From Sinotaia quadrata (Eukaryota; Mollusca; Gastropoda; Architaenioglossa; Viviparidae): 64,000 nucleotides of DNA. Position 1 is the stretch's first letter. Each line of letters begins with the position of its first letter. The notes below the pieces were generated by a model that saw only the letters and a list, made by a program, of their open reading frames with translations, searched no databases and was not told the DNA's origin. The stretch covers positions 49,360,164 through 49,424,163 of the forward strand of contig CM054177.1 of assembly GCA_028829895.1 (NCBI GenBank). The letters run 5' to 3'. Below are positions 35,922-47,900 of this stretch, piece after piece. A program made the translations under genes and the position numbers.

Positions 35922-38900
35922 CTGAAATTATTAGGTGAAAATGTATTGATAATAAATTATATTTTAAAAACCTGCTTTGCGAAAAAACAAGGGAAGTAAC
36001 TCATACTGGCACTCATATGGTGAAAAAAAATTGTTAATCAATTGGTTAACATCTAAATCATATACTTTAAACTTTAAAAAAAAATGCATGGATCAGACCC
36101 TCTTTGTAAACTTGTTATTTTTTAAGAAAGAAAAAAAAACCCAACCCAACTCTGCTGTAAAAGCTTGTATTCATGATTATTTTTTTAAGAAGGACAAAAC
36201 AACTCTGCTGTAAAAGCTTATATTATGATGATTCTCTGCTGCTATGCACAATAACAGCCATTTGTAGTCCCTAGAATTAAAATGTATAAGGAACAAATTC
36301 TATTTAAAAACTATAGACCTACAGAAGTGCATGCTTCTTGAAACTCTGATACACCAAACAGGATATTTATTAGGTGAAAATGAACTGATAATTTAACATG
36401 TTAAAAAGCATCACTTCCAATGTGTCCATATATAAACACAATTTTATCCAACTTAGCTAAGTTACTCAGCCAGGGAATATACTCCCCAATCAGTATAAAA
36501 ATATTACTCATATCTTCACTCCTAGAGTAGGTAGTATGGCAAAGACATTTCAGCCTTGGGTGGAGAGAATAGCAAGGCAAAGAATTACACACTTCAGCCT
36601 TGGGTGGACAGAGCAGTAGGGCAAAGAATTACACACTTCAGCCTTGGATGGACAGAGCAGTAAGATAAGGAATGAGACAATCCCCCCTGCCTTGGATGGA
36701 CAAAGCAGTAAGGCAAAGAAATACACACTTCAGCCTTAGGTGGACAGAGCAGTAAGATAAGGAATGAGACAATCCCCCCTGCCTTGGATGGACAAAGCAG
36801 TAAGGCAAAGAAATACACACTTCAGCCTTAGGTGGACAGAGCAGTAAGATAAGGAATGAGACAATTCTCCCTGCCTTGGATGGACAGAGCAGTAAGGCAA
36901 AGAAATACACACTTCAGCCTTAGGTGGACAGAGCAGTAAGGCAAAGAATGAGACAATTCAGCCTTGGGTAGACAGAGCAGTAAGGCAAAGAATGAGACAA
37001 TTCAGCCTTGGGTAGACAGAGCAGTAAGGCAAAGAATGAGACAATTCAGCCTTGGGTAGACAGAGCAGTAAGGCAAAGAATTACACACTTCAGTCTTGGA
37101 TGGACAGAGCAGTAAGATAAGGAATGAGACAATTTCCCCAGCCTTGGATGGACAGAACAGTAAGGCAAAGAATTGCACACTTCAGCCTTGGTTAGACAGA
37201 GCAGTAAGGCAAAGAATGAGACAATTCAGCCTTGGATAGACAGAAGAGCAAAGGACTGCACAATTACACATGTTCCAGAATCTTCAACACGCTCTCCAAT
37301 CATGCCATAGAGAATCGTTCTGAATTTCACACGCACTATCAAGCACATCACGAAGAATGTTTCAAAGTTTCGTGTGCGTTTACTTAACACACCATGAGGA
37401 ATGTTCACAATGATCTTTGTGAATTCTTGAGACCAAACTCAGGCCACAAATCACCACCTTTCAAAGGAAATTCAAAGGAATCAACTTACAGCAACACAAT
37501 TTACTGATAAGTTGACAACAATGCTGGATGCACACACCAACGTATTTAAGTGGAATACAGTAGTCACATTAGCATGAAGTTACAATCAAAATGGCTTGCT
37601 CTGCTCTGCAAAAGTCAAATTAAGAAAGCATTAAAATCTTACAAACATTCTCAACTTACAAATCCTGCAACAATTTTGTTAGCCCGATACACACACAGCA
37701 AAAGAAATATAGCATCAATCAAACTTAACAAGTATAATGTACAACGTAATCAAATTAATGAACATAGAAATAATGGTTCAATTACATAAGCATTTTCCAA
37801 TTCAAATCATAGAACAATAGCAAACGTGTGAAATATTCTAAGTCCATTCTTTTTTATCAGTCACTTAACTTACTATAAGCTAAATGATTGCCTTTATGAC
37901 CAGACTAAGTTTTGTTCAAATTCAAAGCGATTAGAATAGGGTACTTCTTCAACAAAGAAATTTCCCATCCATCCCCAGTGGACGATTTTGTTATGAACGA
38001 GTGTTAGAATAATTAGTCAGAAAAAATACTCATCCAGTTGAACTGGTTTGGATTGCACCAGCAATTTCTAACCTATTCTCCAAGTCAGTTGTTTATTTCC
38101 AACTTTGACACTTACAAAAAATACCATCATATGGAGTGCCCAAGGCCAGGTCACTTTGACAATTTAACAATTTATATAACAACTAAGTCTAGAACTAGGG
38201 ATAAGCAAATTTACTCCACCACTGACAGTGAAGTATAAAAAAGTGAAGAAATTAAGGGATCAGATACTTCATCCTAGTATGAGCAGCAGAGAATATTCCA
38301 GTACATATCTGAACACCCTCATATTATTAACACCTCACTCTCTGAACAGCAGAATATTCTAGCAAAATCTAAATATCCCTCATATTATTAACCTCTCATT
38401 CTCTAAACAGTAGAGAATATGCCAGCTCTATCTGAACACCTCTCATATTATTGATCCCTCCTTCTCTGAACAGCAGAAAATATTCCAACACTATCCGAAC
38501 ACCCCTCATATTATTCGCTCCTCACTCCTTGAACAAAACTCACAATAACTTAAGCAAGTATCAATATACAATATATAATGGCTGTGGATAACAATTTAAA
38601 TACTGAATATTTGTCCATGATTGATTTTCCATGACTATGAATGATAATATTAATTTTTTTTTAAAGGCTCTATTAAACAGAGGTGAAGAAGCTGTCAAAT
38701 AAATCTAAATTACTGCCAGTTGACTCAACCAGTGTGCAGTCATCCAGACATATGTCCAGTATAAAAGTCTCATGAATTTCTTCATAAATAACTTACTTGC
38801 AAGTTTGTACCAAAATATCTAAATCTGGATGGCTACATTCGTAAAGGTCACGACAGCTAGCATGACTCTGATCCATCAGCTGACCAAGTCGCTGAAGTGC

Positions 38901-41900
38901 ATCTGTTGGCTGCTCATCACACACTTTCTTGAAGTGTATTACTCTGTTCGCTTCACTGTAGACATGTTTGGCTCGTTGAAATAACTTGAAACTGGTGACT
39001 GCAAAATGACAAACATTAAATCACTGATGTGAATGGATTCAATCTTGTGGATTATTTTATTAAAAGAAAATAAATCATGAAAAATAAATAAAATTGTTAA
39101 TTCTATCATGTTTTGTTTGTCTACATCTTTATCAAAAGCTTTGAGAAATGAGGAGAATAAATGACTCCAAATTGTCTACATTATTATAAATTTTTCTTTA
39201 AACTTTTCAAACTATTGACTATGGAGGCATACATATATGAGTTTTTTCAAAATTGAATTATAACTTTACTGTCTTCTGCATTTCATCACACAATTTGTAT
39301 CATATCAAAGACAGATGATTCATTCAAGTCATTTATTTCACTTAATTTTTCACAAGTTATCAGAGATTGCACAATAAAGGGACAGCATTGCCAACATAAA
39401 TAAGATTTTTTAAAAAAAATCAAAATAAACCCTTAACAGTGATTTCAGACTGTTAAAATTTTAAAATAAAATTCAAATAAAACTAAATTTGTAAATTAAA
39501 ACAAAAAAAATAAATGCTGCAAAAGAAACATCAGACTAAATACCATGTAGGGTATTCTGGTTCAGGCTTGTGGTTTCCAGCTCTTCACTGTTGACTGCAA
39601 GCACTTTGCATACCTCATTTTTAGTGTAAGGTGCTTCGTGAAGTGTGTCCACAACAACTTTCAGTATTTCATCCAGATTCAAGTGCAATCGCTTCTGTAG
39701 ATCTCCTAAGAGACGAATCTCTCGCCAGGGCAGACCTCTGGAATGGGCAATGACCTGTCACAAATCACACACACTTTATCTGGCTGGATACTTTGAAATG
39801 TTTTTAAATGGGCAATGATCTATCACAAATAATAAACTGTTTTATCTTGCTGGACACCTGATTCTGTTCATTTTACATCATGGACATGATGTATCACAAA
39901 TCACACATTGTTTTATCATGTTGGGCACATCTTTACCCCACACTGGGCAAAGATGTATCACAAATCACACATTGTTTTATCGTGTTGGGCACATCTTTAC
40001 CCCACACTGGGCAAAGATGTATCACAAATCACACATTGTTTTATCATGTTGGGCACATCTTTTCCCCCCACACTGATCAAAGATCTATCACAGGTAATAC
40101 TCTTTTAGCTTACTGGGCACATTTTCACCACACTGATCAAAGATCTATCACAGGTAATACTCTTTTAGCTTACTGGGCACATTTTTCCCATACTTGTCAA
40201 AGATGTATCACAGATAATACTTTTTCTTAGCTTACTGGGCACATTTTCCACATACTTGTCAAAGATGTATCACAGATAATACTTTTTCTTAGCTTACTGG
40301 GTACATTTTCCCCATAATGATCAAAGATCTATCACAGATAATATTCTTTTAGCTTACTGGGTACATTTTCCCCATAATGATCAAAGATCTATCACAGATA
40401 ATATTCTTTTAGCTTACTGGGTACATTTTCACTGTGAACAGATCCATCACAGAGAGCACATGGTTTTATCACAGCTTTATTTACACTGTCAAAGATCCAT
40501 CAGAGAGAGAGAAAAAATAGTTTTATCACAGTGGAAACAGCTTTATTCACAGTCAATGATCCATCTCAGAGAACATTATTTTATATTACTGGGCACAATT
40601 GTTTTGCACTGGTTAAGGATCTATTACTGAAAAACACTGTTTTATCTTGCTATTTTTTTTCCACTGGGCACAGGTTACAATTTTTTTGTCACTCTGTAAA
40701 TGAATGACTGAAACTCAAAGAGTTCAAGAGGTTCAAGAGTTTAATGTTCATCATCAAATCTTCATATTATGCAAATGGTATTAAACATTAAAAAAAAAAA
40801 ATTGAAAAACAGTAAGGGGTTGGAGGTTTTCTCTCTCAAATTTCTGTCTTTAAGAAACAGTTTTCTAAAATTAGGGTAAAGAGAACTAATTCATAAAAGA
40901 TTAAAGCCAAACTACCACAAGGAGGGGTTGGTAGGTAAAGAAAGTATTAAAGACTACATTCACAGATGTGTACATATTGGTATCTATGGATGGGTTGGGA
41001 ATATGAGTACTATGCAAAGTTTGGATGTTAAGAGAGTGTTTTAGTAAGGTTGGATACTAAGAGAGTAGTACAGCAAGGTTAGCTGTTAAAAGAGTGCTAT
41101 AAGAAGGTTGGGTGTTAAGAGTGTACTACAAAGGGTGGATGTTAAGAGTATACTACAGAAAGGTTGGATGTTAAGAGTATACTACAGAAAGGATGGATGT
41201 TAAGAGTGTTGTACAGGAAGGTTGGATATTAAGAGTGTTGTACAGGAAGGTTGGATATTAAGAGAGTATTATAGAAAGGTTGGATACTAAGAGGGTACTA
41301 TAAGAAAGTTGGGCATAACGGAGTTTTACAGAAAGACTGGATGTTAAGAGAGTACTATAGTAAGACTGGATGTTAAGAGAGTACTATTAGTAAGACTGGA
41401 TGTTAAGAGAGTACTATAGTAAGACTGGATGTTAAGAGAGTACTATTAGGAAGACTGGATGTTAAGAGTATTACAGAAAGGTTAGATACTAGGGTACAGA
41501 AAGATTGGATGGTTAAGAGACTACTATAGAAAGGATGTATCTAAGAGAGTGATATAGAAAAGTTGGATGTTAAGAGTGCTATAGAAAGTTTAATGTTAAG
41601 AGAGTAATATAGAAAGGTTAGATATTAAGGGTGTTACAGAAAGGTTGGATGGTTAAGAGAGTACTACAGAAATAATGGATGTTTGTGTTATAGAAAAGTT
41701 AGATTAACCCTTTACTGGGCACACGTTTTTCCTTTTTTTTTTTTTGCAGGGAAGAATTTTCAGGATTTGAGATTTAGGGTTGTTAGTAAAAACATTATAT
41801 CTTAGGTATTGTTGCATATGAAATAAAATACAAATGAAAGGAAATGAAAGCATCTTTATTGTTTTCCTTATGTGAAGTATCTTATCAGGTGTCAAATTTT

Positions 41901-44900
41901 AATCCATGCATGAACACATATATTTACACAAAAAAATTCCACTGATTGTCAGCCACAAACACTATGTAAAAACACTATTTACACATGTGTATGCTACTAA
42001 CGCTAATGTCATTGTGTGATCTCATCGTCCGATTCAAAATCAACTTCTCCCACTTCAATGTCTGACAAATTGAATCCTGTCAACTCCTCACTATCACTTG
42101 ATGATTCAAAATCCATTTGAAACACCAAAGAAAAAGAAAAGAAAAAAGTTTATGAAAAAATGAACACATCAAAGAGAAAATGTTTCAAAATGCACTTCGA
42201 TTATCGCAGAATCGACTACACAGGAAGCAGGCAATTTATCGAACGATGTGTGAAAAAGGAACACTGGTTGATATGGATGCTTTTGCCCAGTCGGATGATC
42301 AGCCGCTGTGCACAGTAAAGGGTTAAAGAAAGTACTATTGAGAGTACTACAGTAGGCTGAATGTGGAGATTATTACAGGAAGGCTGAATGTTGAGAGTAT
42401 TACAGTAGGCTGAATGTTGAGAGTATTACAGATGGTTGAATGTTGAGAGTATTACAGTAGGCTGAATGTTGAGAGTATTACAGATGGTTGAATGTTGAGA
42501 GTATTACAGAAGGCTGAATATTGAGAATATTACAGAAGGTTGAATGTTGAGAGTACTACAGTAGGCTGAATGTTGTGAGTATTACAAAAGGCTAAATGTT
42601 GAAAGTATTACAGAAGGCTGAATGTTGTGAGTTCTACAGAAGACTGGATGTTGAGAGTATTACAGAAGGCTGGCTCTTGTGAGTTCTACAGAAGGCTGAA
42701 TGTTGAGAGTACTACAGAAATTAATATGAGTTCTACAGATATGAACACTTAGTAAGTATACAAAGTAAATTATTTTTTCTCTTCTCTGTTCCTTTATTTT
42801 GTTTCCTTTTACATGTGATTTGCATGACAGTGTTTTGATATAAACAATACTAACATGCCTTGATCAGGATTTACTAATTGAATGTTAGATACAGTTACTA
42901 CTGAATAATTAAATGTTAATGTTTATTGCAATTACATTGCTAGTCTGTTGCAAAAGCATCTAAAATAATGAATCAACCAGAATCAATTCATATATTTTGA
43001 CTGTATGTTGATAATGATAAAGCTAATGCATGCATGCATGCATGTTTTAACCCTTATTTTTGACTCCTAATGTTGAAATACCATACTTGTGCAGCTAATC
43101 GACATTCCACCACACGGATGTTGAAGTCAGATGTGGCTGCCTTGTTATGCTCAACAAGGCTGTTACTGATAATAAAGGCAGCACCATTAGGCAGCCTCAC
43201 ATCAATTGCATTTAGAGGGTTAAACTCGATCAGCTTGGCCTAAAAGATAAAAAGATATGAGAAGAAAATGTTCAACTAATTTGACAAAAGAATGAGGGTC
43301 ACACAATTCATTCACAGAAAATATCTATACACATATCTGCAATCATACATCTGTAATTTGCAATTTTTATGATAACAGAAGTTACAAATGTAAATTTCCC
43401 CTTATTTTCATTTGTTATGTTTACTTTTAGATAATATGTGTTTGTAAAAGTATATTTTACTGCTTAAGTTAGTTTATTTTGTTTCTAAGGTCCTTCTATT
43501 ATTTTTTTTGTATGAAATGGTTTTCAAGAAAACAGCTTGATTTACAATCATTCCAAGTTACCATGGCACTCCAGGTACAAATCAGGTCATAGGTGTGAGA
43601 GTCAAGTGTATAACTTTTAAAAGGCAAGAGACCCATCATTCTCAAGCATACAAGAAAGCCAAATGAGTCACCACTTTAAAGTACATATAAAGGGCAACAA
43701 ATCTACAAATCTCAAGCACACAAGAAAACCAGAGTCACCACTTTAATGTACATATAAAAGGCAACAAATCTACAATTCTCAAGCACACAAGAAAGCCAAC
43801 TGTATCATCACTTTAATGTAGACATAAAAGATGAGACCCACCATTCTCAAGCATACATGAAAGCCAAATTAATCACTATTTTATTTTACATATAAAAGGC
43901 GAAAAATCTACCAGTATCAAACACACAAACCAAGCTAAATGTGTCACCATCTTTACATAAAAGGTGAGAAATCCACCATTTTCAAGTGCACAAGAAAGCC
44001 AAACGATTTTAATATTAATATACACATATTTTTTATACACATATATTTTAATATACACATATACACACAAGTCTCACCATTCCATGATGTGCCATAAAGC
44101 TAATGGCCTGGTCCATCCCTCCTCCTTCTGTACCAATGTAGTGTTCACATTTAGCACACAGTTCAGAAAAATCTTTCTATTAAGAGAAAACAAATGATAC
44201 AATGGTATTGTGGGAAAAGTTGGCTTTCTATTTATGCATTTTAGAGATTATAGTCTAAGTTGCAATGCTTTAACTTATCTAAAGAGGCAAAGAACTACTA
44301 TAAAAACGTTGATATTGGTTTATTTAATTTACTTTAATAACGAATATTCAACAAAAGATAAGGACATGAAGAATGAGATTGGAATTATAGACATGTATGT
44401 TTAAAAACAAAATTCTTCTCCATCTCATCAAACGTGTCAAATTCCAGAAGTGTAATCTAGCAACAATGCTTATCCATGCCTACCACCATCTGAATGAGGC
44501 TATAAGAATTTGATTGACTATCGAAGCTTTACCAGGATATTTGGAATCAATATGACTGGGCCGGAGAAGTGCCAAATGACTGAGAAAGCATTCATTTTCT
44601 GGTGGTCTGATAAGACACAAACACTAGCTAGTGGCTAAACATTTCATTTCATGGTAAATAGGTCTGTGTTAGGTCAGTCTGGACCCACCTTGGTGCTGAA
44701 TGCAGCCAAGCACCATGGAGTTGTTTCAAAATATCATGACAACTTTGTTTGAAATCATTTCTTCCCATGCCATGAGAGGTCAGGTCACTGTCATCTCCAT
44801 TGTATGTACAAGTCTCTCTCTCATTAAGATAAACTCTGCTGGGTGATCACAAATTTGGAAAACAGATCTGCCTTACCATCTCCATTCTTTACTGGCTTCC

Positions 44901-47900
44901 CTCTGAAGACACCAGCAGGCAGGTGTGTGGAGCTGGGAAGAAGACACTCTTGTCCACCAACACTCAGAGGGTTTGTCTGAAGGTTTCATTTTCACATTTT
45001 AACCCTAGTGAAATTAGACTTTCCACTGGGACATCAGAAACAAAAACAGTCTGAAGTGAAGTCTGCCTAAGATTGTGAGAACTGCTGCAGAGTTTCAAAG
45101 AAATATCATAGTCCTCATGTCTAAATCTGTCCCCGTGTCCTTTGCAATCAAGTCTGACATGGCCTAAATAATTTTCTAATTCTGAGCAACTGAGACAGTT
45201 TTTTGTTTGTTTGTTGTGTGGAAGAACATACCAAAGTGCATAAGCATCTGAAATAGTGTTAGGTTTGACTTGTATTTGAAATAGTGTTAGGTTTGACTTT
45301 TATCTAAAGTGGTGTTAGGTTTGACTTGTATCTGAAATGGTGTTAGGTTTGATCTGTCTGCATTTGTGTGAAAGCTTCAAAGCCAAAACTTATAGAAATT
45401 TTCTTTAGGTCCACTAAGTTGAATTCAGATTGTGTTGAATTTCATAAGTCTGCAGATCACTTCCAGCATTATATCCAAAATGTCAGCAAATGCCCAAGAA
45501 CTGATGGAACTATCAAATGGGAAGGATGGTGAACTAAAACATTCTTCCCCACAAAGTGAACCAGAATTAGCATAAAATGGAGACTTATACTGTGATCCTC
45601 TGGCAGAATTTTGCGAGCACTTTGAAGTGAGGGGATGGGTGTCTCATTTGTATGATGGGAAAAAAAAGATAGAATTTATTTATAAACCAATTAAGGTTTG
45701 TACAAACTGATTTACATATTAATATTTCCTGTGTATAAATTAGATGGTGCATAATGGTTAAAGTTTATCCATAATTTCAGAAACATCATATGTAAAGTAA
45801 CAAATAATATTAACATTCTTACCTTAGAAATACTCCAGCCATTAGCATAAGCCATTGTCAGTGCTGAACAGCACACTAAGGCACTTGAGCTTGACAGTCC
45901 AGCACTTTTAGGAACCAGCCCATCCACCAAGGCATTAAAACCCTTCACAGACTTTGCTCCAATAAACTTCAGAACACCAAGAACACCACAGAGTGCATAG
46001 TTATACCACTGTGGGTCTTTATTGCTGATGGTAAAGTCCCGAAGAGAACTAATGAATTCCCTAAAAATGTAAATATATTATACCATACATTTTTACATTT
46101 AAAAAATAATCTGAAACTTAATAAAACATTTATGATCCAGCATATGTAACCCTTAATGAATGATTGGAAAAGGAACTAAAATCCCCAAGATCCAGAGATG
46201 ATGGCCCTTTTTATCACATATTCTATAGACATAGATATACTATGGATAAATTTAAAGCAGTGCACTGCCAGTCTTTTGTCTGATGGTCTAATCTTTGTAA
46301 ACTATGTTCCTATTTTCATGCTGTCAAAGTAGACAGTATAAGATACAAGTATCTATGAATGCTATCAGTAAGGTTAGAATTATGTGTTAACCAAAATCTA
46401 GAGTCTACAGTTCTTTAAATTCATCTCACTCTAATTTAAAAACAAAAAAAGCAAAAAAATGCTTTAAGAAAATTTTAAAACAAAAAAAAACAACTGTAGA
46501 TTAAATCAGAAACAGAATGGAAAATAAAGAACAAGAACATTCTACAAAATCCTTTTCTGACAGGGTTTATAAATCCAAATAATAAATGATTAACAGAACA
46601 ACTACAGACAGTTATCTTTGTGAAGATACAAAGAGTTTCACCCTTGCCCACAATACAAACGTACTTGTATGCTGGATTAGTGTTGGTAAGAATGATTTCA
46701 TTATCAATGTTCAATGATGCAGCAAACACAACATCTTGTTCAATTGCCATTGGAAGGACTGCATACCCACAATAGTCAATGTGTTCACCTGTCATAACCC
46801 ATAAGACATGTACATGATTACTTTTTGTCACTGACATCTGGAAAATTCAATTTAAAAATACCCAGATATGTTGAATCACATTTTAGACAATTTGTTGCAA
46901 CTGTTCCCCAGAATCAATAGTGACAAAATCTCCACAGCTCATTGGGAACTCGCTTCAAAGAGCCTTGTGGATTTCACTCCTCATGAAATGATGGTTAAAT
47001 GCATTTCTAAAGATTGTTTATAATTTCACTTTTGCATTTAAATTATTTTAAAATAACAAATCAACAAATGAGACCTTGTGAACAGCTGGCAAGTGTTACT
47101 AACTAGTAACTTAGAGGTGCAGTATGCATACATGACCAAATAAAACATATTTTTAACCAGCTATTAGTATATAAACATGACTAAATAAAACATATTTTTA
47201 ACCAGCTATTAGTATACAAACATGACTAAATAAAACACATTTTTAACCAGCTATTTGTATGCAAACTTAACTTACAGTAGGTAAGACCACTCAAATTTTG
47301 AAGTCTGGCCAAATAAGCTGATATTTACAGGTTATGTTATGTACCTCAAAGTAAGTTTGTATACAAAATTTTGGAGCTCTAGCTTTAATAGAAAAAAAGT
47401 TATGACAGTTCAAAGTTTGATGTAAATTGCAGAAAAACTCAGATTTCACGAAACCCCCTTTTGAAATGACCACAAAACAAAAACTATGAAACATACACAG
47501 TTCATCTTTGCTATGTCAACTCTCTGTAACACAATTATACTGCTGATTTTTTTTTAAGGATCACAGATGCATAGAAAATGAAATACAGTCCTCTCAAAAT
47601 AGCATTTTGTTCAAAATTTCAAACGGCAAGTGGTCAAAAACAGAATGTCTCTTTTGGAGTCTTGTAAAACAAAAACTACTTCATATACATCATCCAGATT
47701 TGGTATACTTGCTCTTTGGAGTATAGACATTTCCAGGGTGAAGTTTTAGACAATCTTGTTTAATAGATATAGAAATAATAAATATAACATATGAAAAATA
47801 TAGCTTTTTGCAATACAATCGCACATAATGTTCACTTGTTGAAGAGAAAAATAGGTCAAACGAAACAGTTATTATTATAATACAGTGTTTCTAATTTCTA

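Noticed and set aside
36594..36910. Overlapping Cys/Leu/Pro-rich minus-strand frames
   Set aside because: They come from the 43-base array in GALK2 intron 8 and repeat exactly with it.
39880..40230. 116-codon frame with repeated Trp/His phrases
   Set aside because: It reads across the exon 7 acceptor-derived array on the strand opposite to GALK2.
46475..46837. 120-codon minus-strand frame taken as a whole
   Set aside because: Only 46665-46788 is coding (GALK2 exon 3); the rest reads into introns past a good acceptor and donor.
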